Shown: one piece after another, positions 47,601 through 58,020 of the stretch
Position numbering within the stretch: position 1 is the stretch's first letter
Layout of the letters: the number at the start of each line of letters is the position of its first letter
From: Ectocarpus siliculosus
Taxonomy: Eukaryota > Sar > Phaeophyceae > Ectocarpales > Ectocarpaceae
NCBI GenBank assembly: GCA_000310025.1
Contig: FN649751.1
Span: 837,145 to 901,144, forward strand
Direction of reading: 5' to 3'
DNA: 64,000 nucleotides
Notes under the pieces: model-generated
What the model was told of the DNA's origin: nothing
Database searches by the model: none
Seen by the model: the letters and a program-made list of their open reading frames with translations, nothing else
Program-made: the position numbers and the translations under genes

Positions 47601-50600
47601 GGAATTCGCACTAACTTAGAGTAGGCAGAAATCTGACCGCACGGAGCACGAAAAGGTGCTGCCTTCGTCTCAACAGGCGATGTGCCGTCACCACCCAAGG
47701 ATTACCGACCCAACACACCTACTCTGTCCTGCCCCGAGTCCCCCAAACGCAATTGTTTCCCTGATCAAACCCGGAGTAAACCATGACAGAGAGAGAGAAA
47801 TGTGGATCAACGCGTTTCTCTCTACCGGTTACGCAAAACTGTTGCATCCCTCCCGACAACAACGCCCGCTTCTCTGGAAACCTGGCGAGAAACCCTGCCA
47901 GCCAAGCTCACCAAGAAACAACTCCAAGAACCAACCCACATATATCCCTCAGAATGATCTCGCCGAACCAGGCACCAACTCCCTCCACGCCCAACGGATC
48001 GCTAACTCCTTCCATCTCCCCGAACAAGAACGCATCCCAACAACCAAATCCGTTCATCTCTCCGCCCAACCAAGACCTAAACTCATTTAAAATTCTCCGT
48101 CTCCCACGCCAAAAACCACCGCGACCCAAGACTCCTCCCGTGTCTCCACGAGACCAAACCAAACTCACTTCATCTCCCCGTTAACCACGCTGAAGAGCTT
48201 CGCCGACACCTCCGTCACTCCCCCGGTCTTGTCCACGAAGTTCTGCAGGATCCCCCCGCCGCCCGGGAGCTCGCGAGCGCCCTTGAGAGCCTGCTTGGCG
48301 CTGCGGCCGCCCTTGCCGGCGATGATGTCACGGTCTGACGAGTGGTGTCGGGTGAGCCGCCACCCGTTGCTGGTCTTGCGGAACACGTTGGTGACCAGCT
48401 GCACCTGTTGCGTTAATGGGTAGGACGGTATTTTTTAGAGTTACTCTGCTGGTCTTGTGGAACACGATGGTCACCAGCTGTACCTGTTCCGCGTGTGTAT
48501 TTCCAAGGTGTACGCGGGTGACTACAAGTTAAAATAATAGTATATTTTAGAAATTACTCTGGTGGTCTTGCGGAATACCTTGGTCACCAGCTGCACCTGT
48601 TGCGTGTGTGTATGTTAAAGGGTGTGGCTAGCAGGGAATACTCATATACTCTTGACTAATGGATTATAAATACTCGCCCCTCGGTGAGGCCTTTTGAGTT
48701 ACAATAATACAAGCGGGACAATGCACCCTGTATCCGCTGTCACTCAATAAAAACCGGTTTGTATTATCGTCCCGCCGCGTGAGGAAAACGAGTTCGCTTT
48801 CCACTCACCGTCTTGGGGTAGGACTTGTATGGGCTCCTCATGTCCTCGATGCAGGTCACCCACGCAAGCGTGCCGCACGTCTGAACCTGAATATCCGACA
48901 CGGAACATGAACATCCATCCGAAACGGAACACACATAAAAAACGGCGGAATAAAAAAAAAAAAAAACAGCTAAAAAGATAACCCCCACAAACTGTACATG
49001 CATGCATAAACTACAACTTCCCTTGTTGTCTGATCGACTTGCCCCTATCCGCCAACATACGCGAGGCACACACAATAGGTGCTACGTGGATTGGATTGGT
49101 CAGACAGGTGAAGCACGCCAACGACCCACTAAGGCGCCCCCCGGAACTGCTTCTCGACAGGATCAGGACTTTTGTCCCAGACCAGCGATTTGCGGAAATT
49201 GTGCAACATGGTTGCTTCTTGAAAAAAGAAAATTGCCGAGAGGTCGGTACACGCGCATTAGTTGCCATTTTGGTTTGGAGACATGAGACTGGGGTCTATT
49301 CTTGCACCATCCTGTCTGTCGGCCAAGTCTCCTGCTGCATCAATAATGGGAAATGGCAGCAGCAGGGTTCAGCGAGACGCTGGCTCAGACCGCACCACTT
49401 TCGGGTCTTGTCTTGAGGTCGACAGCACAGGCGCCTATCTGACACTGCTTCAACTAATGACTTCCGGGTTGTCAACTACCGAGCAGCAGCAGGGTTTAGC
49501 GAGACGCTGGCTCAGACCGCACCACTTTTCGGGCTTGTCTTGAGATCGATAGCACGAGCGCCTTTCTCACGCTGCATGAAAACTACGACCGAGCGATGTA
49601 GCAACGTCAAGACAAGGCATGTCTAGAAGACAAGGCATGTCCAGGAGACATGTACATACCTTCACGTTCTTGACCTTGAAGGGTCGTAGACCAGGCTTCT
49701 CCTGCTTCTGGGCCAGGACGAACTCTGTCTTGTACTCCTGCTCGAAAAATGCAGTACCGTTCGACACGAACGCGAGGGAAAGGCTTTGGAAATACTCCGC
49801 TCATGTGAAACGTTCGAAGCGACGTACGTAAATAGGACATCTCGCTCATGATCATAAGCAGGAACACGTGACATATAGGCTCTTGCATGCACTCACTGAA
49901 ATCAAATACGCATCCAGCATGACCCGCGTAAGCGTGCGTCGTTAGATGACGGCAGCAAAAAACAAAAACAAAAAAACGCATAAATATACACATGCCAAGA
50001 ATCACAAAGAACCAAGGCACAAGCAGAACTCACGACTCCATTTGAAGGCGAGAGTGGAGCGAAGTCAGTCGACAACAGAACAAGGCTGTTTACAACGTCT
50101 ACGGCTAGGGCACCACACACGTACGGACACACATACATACCTCGATGATCTTGTCGTACCCCTTGAGGGGACTCCCTGCACTTCGAACACACTCCGAGAG
50201 GTCGCTCTTGTCCCACACTCTCTTCAGGTCCTCAATCTCCTGCGGTTACAACATTGAGTAAACGCACAAAGCCGTTTAGCCTAGTAGCGGGTATCGGGAA
50301 TGCGACCGGGTGGCACTGTTTCCTGACGTCACGTCATAGATCTCGTGGCGTCGTGGGTTGCGAGCGATTCGTTCCAACGACAAATTTGGTGACGTCACTA
50401 TTATTAATAGCACCCAACGACGATTACAACACCCAAAGACGATGGTTGATGATGTCGCGAAACATGAAAATTGGCGGAAAAGCTCAACATCGTACAACTT
50501 CCCTACGACAATCAGTGTCTGATGAGTCGTGCCCCCCCCCCCACTCCAAGCTAGCAACGGGGCAGCCTCAATGCTACCGCGACCCCCCGCACCAACAGCG

Positions 50601-51450
50601 CCCCCCTTGCAGGCAACCGTTCCACTTCCGTCAAAGCCAGCCCCATGGGCTCATCGCACTCTCTGCACGGGACGCCGGCGCCTTCTGTAGGAACGACCCT
50701 CAACATAAATCTAGTACCAAACCCTCGTGTGCAACAAGCGATTGTTGACATCCGCTGTCGGTGCTAAGAGCACATAACGATGACACGCGGCTGTGACACA
50801 GCAGTAAAGATGAAGACGACAACAACACCGGGCACAGCAACAATGTCAGCCATCAACGAACCAAAGCATCACTGATCATCATCAGGTTGACTACAAATAT
50901 CTGTGGGTAGGTTTCCTGTAGGTTTCCTGCGACCATGGAAGGCGTCCACGCCAGTTGGACCGGTGCGGACGTTAAAGGGATTTCCAAGCAGAGACCGGAA
51001 CGGTTTTCTAATGTGGAGACAACACCCGCGCCAGCAAGCAAACGTACCGTTTGGTGCACCATCGACGCAAAACTCGCCCCGCACGAGCCCACACACATCA
51101 ATACATTCCATTACCACCTCTACCACGACTACAGACACGTGTCTACAACGCTGGACACAAAAAAATTCCATGATAAACGCTTACCACCGCAAAAGACGCA
51201 TGTCTACTACGCTGCTTACATTGTACGCCCGTGACCGGTAAACCAGTGTGTTCATGGCAAGCACCCTCTCCTCCTCCCGTTTCTCCCTGGGCATGAGCTC
51301 GTCCCGCAGGGCATCCCCCCGAAGCCGCGGAGCCCCCGTTTTGGAGGATTTTCCGCCGTTTTTTTTTTTCTTTTTTTTTTTCCCTTTTTCGCCGGTTTTC
51401 TTTTCGGGAGACGCTTTTGGGGGGGGGGGGGGGGGGGGAGGGGTGCTCAT
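44698..51450 (-). CDS. NTF2/SnoaL-like domain protein with acidic helical C-terminus
   Basis: Nine exons: 51450-51220, 50239-50141, 49737-49660, 48886-48809, 48404-48169, 47448-47196, 46321-45945, 45319-45185 and 44827-44698. They are in phase and give 538 residues. After a Pro- and Lys-rich N-terminus, a SnoaL/NTF2-like domain covers about 62-195: EERVLAMNTLVYR, IEDLKRVWDKSDLSECV, GYDKIIEEYKTEFVL, TCGTLAWVTCIEDM and LVTNVFRKTSNGWRLTRHHS. This is the cone fold of NTF2-like proteins; the ligand cannot be told. Next are a Gly-rich linker, an Asp/Glu run at about 249-265, and helical segments (DITDDIGREIASQIFLNYGD, MRKRIEEAMESTMKKK, TPEGMEYTDKAEEFAHECKA), then a tail with EVLGEAAMVEILGE. The first and last exons are the least certain; the last acceptor is weak. 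The start codon falls inside a dispersed repeat copy. Confidence 0.75.
48430..48618 (-). repeat. Two tandem partial copies of an exon 5' boundary
   Basis: On the minus strand, AACAG followed by GTGCAGCTGGTCACC marks the true acceptor at 48405/48404. The same 45-50 bp, including the AG and the coding start (reading VQLVTxVFxKT), recurs with boundaries at 48484/48483 and 48597/48596. The two intronic copies share flanks with a period of about 113 bp. Use of the upstream copy runs into an in-frame stop; the nearer one shifts frame. Confidence 0.85.
49357..49600 (+). repeat. Two-copy tandem repeat of about 125 bp
   Basis: The block GCAGCAGGGTTCAGCGAGAC with GCTGGCTCAGACCGCACCAC and CTTGTCTTGAG recurs as GCAGCAGGGTTTAGCGAGAC and so on. 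Copies start near 49359 and 49488. It lies in the intron 48887-49659 of the NTF2-like gene. Confidence 0.85.
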
Positions 51451-51545
51451 GTTTTGAATGCCTCATTTGTTAGACCGTTGACCAGAGGACGGAGCATTGC
51501 TCCCACAGGACCGACCACCCATGGCCGATCGTTCATTTATACGTT
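51420..51545 (+). repeat. Dispersed G-leader repeat, copy 6 (forward)
   Basis: A run of about 22 G (with one A) is followed by GGTGCTCATGTTTTGAATGC, TAGACCGTTGACC, GGACGGAGCATTGCTCCCAC and CATGGCCGATCG. It most resembles the copy at 1106-1240. Relative to the minus-strand NTF2-like gene it is reversed. It overlaps the predicted first codons of that gene. Confidence 0.7.
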
Positions 51546-54020
51546 GCCAAATGGCTCACAAACATCATCACTATTTTATCTACCGATCAGAGGGGGGGGG
51601 GGGATCAGAAGCAAGTCGGTGGTGTCGGCGTTACTCGTTCGACCAAACAAAACAAGGGCGAGAGAGGGCGAGGGGCAACACGAAACACGAGCGCCGCGTG
51701 ACGTCATGTTTTCGGTCTGCCCCCTACATTGACATCCCGTACACTCTCCTTCCCGCCACCGGAAAGTGTACCCATCCTATCTCGTTGGAAATAGTACCTA
51801 TCCCATATTGTTGAAACGTGGGTGATGCTATTTTTGGCTCTGGGATAGGCATTTTGACGGCGCAAAGAAGCGCCATCCCTCTCACAAGATATATTATCCC
51901 GAGAAAATAAGCCGCACCTTAAAAAACAAAGGACCCTAGTGACACGGGTCTATCGTGTTTAACCAACATTCTTTGCATATACTATGGACTCCGTACGTGT
52001 GGCAAGCCGTGGGCAACACCCGTCTCGCACGAAAAAATACAAAAGTCGGCCTGAATCGGACATCAGATTTTGCATCAGACGACCGGAAATCTACCAGAAA
52101 AATGTATACGCAGGCTTGATGGGTGTCATCCAATATCAATTAGTGGTGGGGGGCAGGGATGACCAAAACCAGGAGCGGCGGGGATGCGTGAGCGCTTCGC
52201 GCACACCACGGTGCCCCCTCTCTCTTGTTGTCATACAAGAAAACATCCTCCCGTTCTTGTGATGTACAAGTACAATACTGTATCCCCCCTTTCGCGCGAT
52301 AAAATCACGACTTCTTCGTGTGCTACAGTGTACGAGATCATCCATCCTGTACTGCGGCAGTGTGGCTTCTTGGGTGTTGGGCGTGGGAGGTGCTGCAATA
52401 TATAAACACAATGAAAGCGATGGCGCCGCCGTTGCGTGAGAACGGGTGCATTAATTGCCTGACGTAACGTCAGACCCATTTTCTTAGTGTCCCTCAGGGT
52501 CCACTCGTTCGGTTCGCGGGAAGAGTTGCCCCGATGCTTGTCTAAGTTTGGGGGACGGGACGTCTGCTTGTTGCGTGTGTTTGACATTTATAGTGGCTGC
52601 CGGCTGCTATATTTTGAGAGAAACGAGCGCGAGAACATTCGATCAGCAGCCGACACGGGGCGTACGCAGCACGGGGGCAGAATCGGCAGCGTGTATCTTC
52701 TTGGCGTGACTACATTACTGAACATTACCTAAAAATAACCAGGTCCGTTTGACGTGCTTCTTTCGAATGCAAACAGAGATTCAGAGACAGAACAGCAAAT
52801 TGGGCACCGTTTAAGAAAACAAGACCGTGCGCCATCTCTCAGCGTCCACGCATGGGCTGCCAGCGAGGATAAATGATGTAGGGTGTGGGAGTGAACAATA
52901 ACGAAAAGTGCTGCTTCCGCGCGACAAGGTCTTCTCGGTGAACAGCAGTAGACAGCAGCTGGAAAACAGCAAACTGTTTCTTCAAACAGCTTGCACAGCC
53001 AACTACCAGCCAGATTGTAGCTGCTCGAAGGTTGTATCAAGTAGTGGGGATGATATGCCGCGAGGTCGCGACGTTGAACTGTCAAAATCTCTCGGCAGGA
53101 CTTTGGTCTGTCGATAACGCGGCCGGATGCTTGGGCTGAAAGTAGAGAGGTAGGCAACGTAGTTGCAGCGACTGAGCACAGCAGCTGTGCGTGGACACAG
53201 CAGCCGCGGTGAGTGGGCACAGCAGCTGTAGTGAGTGCACGAGTTCGTGATCGGTTTCGTGTTGGACCTCCTCCATCTCCATCTTTACTCCTACCGAAAT
53301 GCATGTACTTCGCAAGAATTATCACTAAGGCAAGACACGGTGGGAACCTCAACATCAGATGTAGAATGACGGCATAAGCCAATGCGGCCGCTTCACACAA
53401 CCCACGTGGTCCATGTCCGACCTCTTGGCCTTCAGAGGGAGGGAGTCCCAAAACATGCCAGACGTACCAAGCGCGGGCACCCTTTGTCTCAACAGACAAA
53501 GAACATGGACACTTCGCTTGACGTTTTACGTCAGTAACCCCGGCTGGTTTCTCAACACCTTCTATCCGACAGGTGTGCAGACTGCCGCCCAGAATAGGTG
53601 GGACGAAGACACAAAAACAAGCAGCAGTTCCCGGTGGCGTGTGTACCAGTGTAGCAGTACCGACAACGCATCATGAAGGCGTCTGCTCTTGTTTTGTTGT
53701 TTGTTGTTTCGCACGCAAAATAAAAAAACTCAGTTCAAGCCTACTCTGTGGACAGTACTCTGCACAACCCCGCGAGCAGGGAGGAGTGTTTCGAATGGAC
53801 CTGCCCTCTCAGCGAAATATAGCAAATGCAAACGTACACCGCTTCCCTCAACTGAGATGCATGTACCCTCTCAGTTGCAGTAAATTCGACGCACATGTAG
53901 ACGACGGCGGTGCCAGGTGTGTCGTGAACATGTTCTTGAGAAAAACCATCATTCGTCGACGCTTGAGTGCTGCCGCCAAAACTGCAACTCAAACGCAGGA
54001 GCGGCGCGCTAGCCACCTAC
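51451..54020. other. Region without a supported gene
   Basis: This lies between the start of the NTF2-like gene and the plastid-leader exon, both on the minus strand. It may hold remaining exons of the latter. The 256-codon minus frame at 52729-53499 contains a hydrophobic stretch but also many Cys/Ser codons and no splice or homology support. A small minisatellite with CACAGCAGCTGT units lies at 53168-53240. Confidence 0.4.
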
Positions 54021-54580
54021 ACACGGCACGGCAAACCCAAATCTTCGCACCTTTTCGCCACGGCAGCACCGTGGTCTTGCTCTCCTCCCTCGCGACCCTC
54101 CTCGCCCGAAGCTGCCGCTGCTGCAGGTGGAGACACAGGGGACCGACTAATCACTCCTTCAACAACCCCTTCCCCCTCGGCCAGAGCTCCGCCTTCCCCC
54201 CCGTCGTCGCCCTCAGCCCCCGCCATTACCAGCGCGCTTCCCCTCCCGCTCCTACTGCCGCGGCGGCTGGACAGCGCCGCCGGCGCCGGCGCTGCTGCAC
54301 ACCGGCGTGATGACAGTCGCGTGCTGCACGCGAACGCTGCTGCCGACGTCGCGACACCCCCGCCGCCGCCGCCGTGTTGTCGATCATGCCCGCCGCCGCC
54401 GCCGCCGCCGCCGCGCGCAGCAGCGGCGAGCGCTGCTGGTGGCAACGCCAGGAATGCATCGGAGCGAGGCGCGGAGGCCAGGAGCGCGCTGGTGAACGCC
54501 GAGAGGATGGTCACGCCTCGAGGCACTGGTCGTGGCCGCCGCTGGTGCTGCTGTTGCCTCGACGACGAGGAGGGCGTCAT
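54021..54580 (-). CDS. First exon of a probable plastid-targeted protein, function unknown
   Basis: From ATG 54580 the frame reads MTPSSSSRQQQ and a basic stretch. A hydrophobic core follows, VTILSAFTSALLASAPRSDA, ending SDAF before LALPP. This is the Phe-type signal and transit junction of secondary red plastids. A Gly/Ala-rich, Ser/Arg-rich transit-like segment follows, then an acidic stretch starting MAGAEGDDGG. Donors at GTAGGT (exon end 54021) or GTGCGA (exon end 54051) give the same phase. No downstream exon could be assigned, so the mature protein is unknown. The Gly and Ala runs come from GCC/CCG triplets and could inflate the apparent coding quality. Confidence 0.5.
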
Positions 54581-54969
54581 ATTATTTGCTTTGCGGGGCC
54601 AGCAGCCGTAAAGGTGGCGCTTTGTTGACGTCACCACCACCCTACAGGCTTTCCCTTTCCTCCACAACGATCTAAGGTTACACAAGGCCCCGGAGCTCTC
54701 CTATGCCCTTGCGCGCGTCACCGGACGTAGCTCTGTCTGTACAATGTCTGTGCCCGATGGATGTGGCTAGTGGCTAAAAGCAATGGACTGGGGCCACGCA
54801 ACTGGGATACACCGAAACTGTACTAGTTAGGGGGGCTCCGTGATTGCGTGTGGAATCAAAGCGGAAGAGAGGCGGATCATCACCAGGAGCGAGAGCGTCA
54901 CTAATCATCCTACACACAAGCTGGCTGGTTTGTACGTGTACCGTTCCTCACGGCCACCTCTACTGCGTC

Positions 54970-55446
54970 ATGGCATCGCTGGGGGGGCGTCCATGGGGCA
55001 AGGGCGTGAAGGGTCCGGTGGCGGTGGCTGTGGTGGTCTTAGCGGTTGCTGTATGGAAGGTGAGTGCACGCGGGAATTCTCGTCAAGGCAGAGAGACAGA
55101 CACAAACGATCTATAGTCGGGTGATTTGTTGTCCCCGTCTGTGTTTGCGAATGCGTAGGCGTCGTGCCACCGCGGGCAGAGAGCCCTGCCGTCGATGTAT
55201 CTCACGGAAGACATCCCTGTGATGGCAAGGGGTCGTTCTATCTGTGCGCTGCCCGCGTTGATGGGGGTGGTCAGGACCCATGCTACTACTGTAGTCTATG
55301 TATCGACGTTGGTTGGTGCCCTTTCGGACTCTTGTGAATTGTCGGCAAATGTGTCTCAGCTACCAGACAAAGAGGGGCTCGGGTCGCCTCTGGTGCCCAC
55401 TCCTGAGGTCTTGAGGAGGAGGGAGGAGGGAAGTGTCTGTATATGA
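54970..55446 (+). CDS. Tentative small single-pass membrane protein
   Basis: The proposed exon 54970-55059 encodes MASLGGRPWGKGVKGPVAVA followed by a Val/Ala-rich membrane segment and WK, at a GTGAGT donor. An in-phase exon 55159-55446 starts ASCHRGQRALPSMYLTEDIP and ends at TGA, giving 125 residues. It is divergent from the plastid-leader exon, about 390 bp away. I recognise no family. The second half of exon 2 has poor composition, so the 3' end may be wrong. Confidence 0.35.
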
Positions 55447-58020
55447 CGTCGTCGCCGTACACGCGAATGTTCCGATTGTTTTTTGTGTCTGCCGAACGAG
55501 AGAGTGTTTTTACATGTCCCGGGAATCAGGCAGCGTTTTGTTATTAGGACGCTACAACACAGGACGGGCGAAGCACAGCAGAGGAAGACATTTCCATTTC
55601 CCTTCCACACCTACAAGTACAATCTCAATATCCAATATCAAAAGAGCAAATGTAAATGATTGGTAGTATTTAAGGCCGCAGCAAGATACAACGGCGGTGC
55701 GATCTGCCTTGCCACAGCCACATGTTCAACGCGATTCTTTTAATTCTTAGCCATGTATGCAGTATAATATTATAGTACCTTGCTGAGTGAGTATGCTTGT
55801 CTTTCATTACAGCAGTATTTGTAGGGGTCCCCGAAAAATGCGGCGTCAGCTGACAATGACCGCTTTAGGGACAGCCGCGTTGACATCAAATTGTCGAACT
55901 TGATTATTCAGTCAATGCCAGGCAATTGCACCCGCTTACAAAACACCGATTTTTAATGGAGCATAAGAGTTGCGAGAAAAATTCGAGTATTTTTTGGTCG
56001 GGAACTTGCGTCGAAAACACCCTCACTATTGTACGGGCGCAGAAACTGTTCTTCACGGGACTGGTGGAAGGCCGAGGCTTGATCATTTTTTATTTTTGGA
56101 GCAACCGGCAATGGCGAGAAGCAGGCACACCTCCTTCATACCACACCGCGAAGCCGCCACAGCGTGCAACACAAGCTTGGAAATGGAAACCGAGATGGTG
56201 GCACAAAACCTGGCGTTTGTTGTGCCTTCCAATCGAAAGCCAGGAAGACCTGAATTATGCTCAACCCAACACATCTTATTTGACGCAGACTCTACGAATA
56301 CTACACAGCTGCGGCCATCGCTGGAAATTCCAACTCGGCGTGCAAATATTCTGACTTGGCCCTTCAACTATGGTGTGGATAGTGCGCGCGTGTGTGGCGG
56401 GAGAGAGTCTACGTGCGTGGTAGGGGAAGGTGCTTGACGTGGATTGGCGGAAGTCTCGCCGCGCAACTTTTGTTCGACGCTTTCGTCGCTCGGGAAAAAA
56501 AAGTTTGCAAACTCTTGCTCCAGATGCGCGAGTATTTTCACGAGTAAAAATTTCCAATATCTTGGCGCAACTTTTTTGCTTCCACAGAGAGTACATGAGG
56601 CAAGTTCCGAGCAAAGTTTAACTGCATTTTCTCGCAACTTCAGACCGCCGTATTGGGGGACCCCCACTGCTGTGTTAGCATCGACGCGCTAACCAATGAA
56701 AATACATCAGCCTCAATGCGACTGACAACAGCATAGCCGCCACCTTCGCGGTTGGTTTGTGCTTTTCAAGCGGGGTAGACAGGCTGCCCATGTGGTTTGG
56801 CCACCTCCTAACAGCAATGTGGCAATTGGCAAACGGCGGACCTTTACAGTTGTTGAGCCGTGCATTGCAGAGTTTCGTTTCCGTTTTTGCAGATCTTCCG
56901 TTACGACACGGGTATTTGAGTTCGGATTCGGGCAGAGGACTCTTGTACTCTCCGCAGCACGACGAGCCACAGCCTTACGATATCCCCAACGACAATCTGA
57001 ATTGGGCTTGTCCTACTGGAAGGACTAGCTTCGCTGTCGGCATCCGCGCCGCGGCAATCCCAAGCCGTGCGTCAGTTTCCGCTGATGCCATCTTCTCCAG
57101 ACATATTGTGGTGTAGTGTCATCAAGGCTTGATGCAAGATGAAAGAATAGCATGTGTTCGGGTGAAGCATTCGCCAGCTGCCATCAGGGACGTTTCCCAA
57201 GCTCGAAATACAGCTGACGTGTTTTTAACTCGAACAGCCCAGCGAACCTCAACGAACTAACAAGAATAAACTACAAATTTGTGTGCGTACATGATCTCGC
57301 AATAGCTTACGAGTACGGCACCTCACGGTCGGGCTGGAACGCGAACACATTCGTACGCGACGAGCGCCGCTCGATCGATCACGATCGATCTTCACACCCC
57401 AACAAGCAAGGGTGATATGGTGTAGGTCTCACACAAAAGCCTGCCCGTTGCAGCAGACTCGCCGCACGCTCTGCTCGTTTGGGAAAGACCAGCACAAGGC
57501 GCCCTTCTGTCTCATCTCTGGTGCTCCTCGGCTGTGTTCTGATTGGCCAAGAGGGGTTTCTTCTTTCTCACCTCACAACACTCAGATTTTAACGTCTCTT
57601 CAATATTCTGCGAAGCATAGGGGCCCCACCGGCGGGGACCTGTTTTAGTCTGGGTACCCTATGCTTGGACCCTCGCTTGCGAACCCCCCGCCCAAGCCAT
57701 GATCATACCAAATCGGTAGTACGTATGCATAGCACATTGAGAGAGCACCTAGCTCAAGGTATACGTGACACGTCGCCCCCAAACTGTAGCACGCGATGTG
57801 ATGCGTATGATAAGGAAAATTATACATAGCCTGCCGAATTCGTACGTACAGGAGTGCCGAAAACGCTGTAGCTTTGTCAAGCCCCACAAAGTGCGATGCC
57901 AGCTGTTATGCTTTCGGAACAGGCGTCAACGTACATGACCCAACAAGGCTATGACCCCCCCCCCCGCCCCCGCCCCTGTGCACGCTCGATGTATCATCGA
58001 TTTCCGCGCGGACTTGCAAG
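55447..58020. other. Region without a recognised gene
   Basis: It contains the possible TIR element above. Frames are short. The 5' exon(s) and promoter of the LRR kinase should lie in the right part, but no start exon could be chosen with confidence. Confidence 0.4.
55824..56665. mobile_element. Possible TIR element, degenerate
   Basis: The left end AGGGGTCCCCGAAAAATGCG and the inverted right end GGGGGTCCCCCAATACGGCG are similar. A second inverted similarity lies inside: GTTGCGAGAAAA with GGAACTTGCG at 55970-56010, matched by the right arm at 56598-56640. No clear target duplication or coding sequence is seen. The call rests on imperfect inverted repeats only. Confidence 0.35.

Noticed and set aside
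52729-53499. 256-codon minus-strand frame with a hydrophobic stretch
   Set aside because: Composition is rich in Cys, Ser and His without a recognisable domain, and no splice site joins it to the plastid leader exon in phase.
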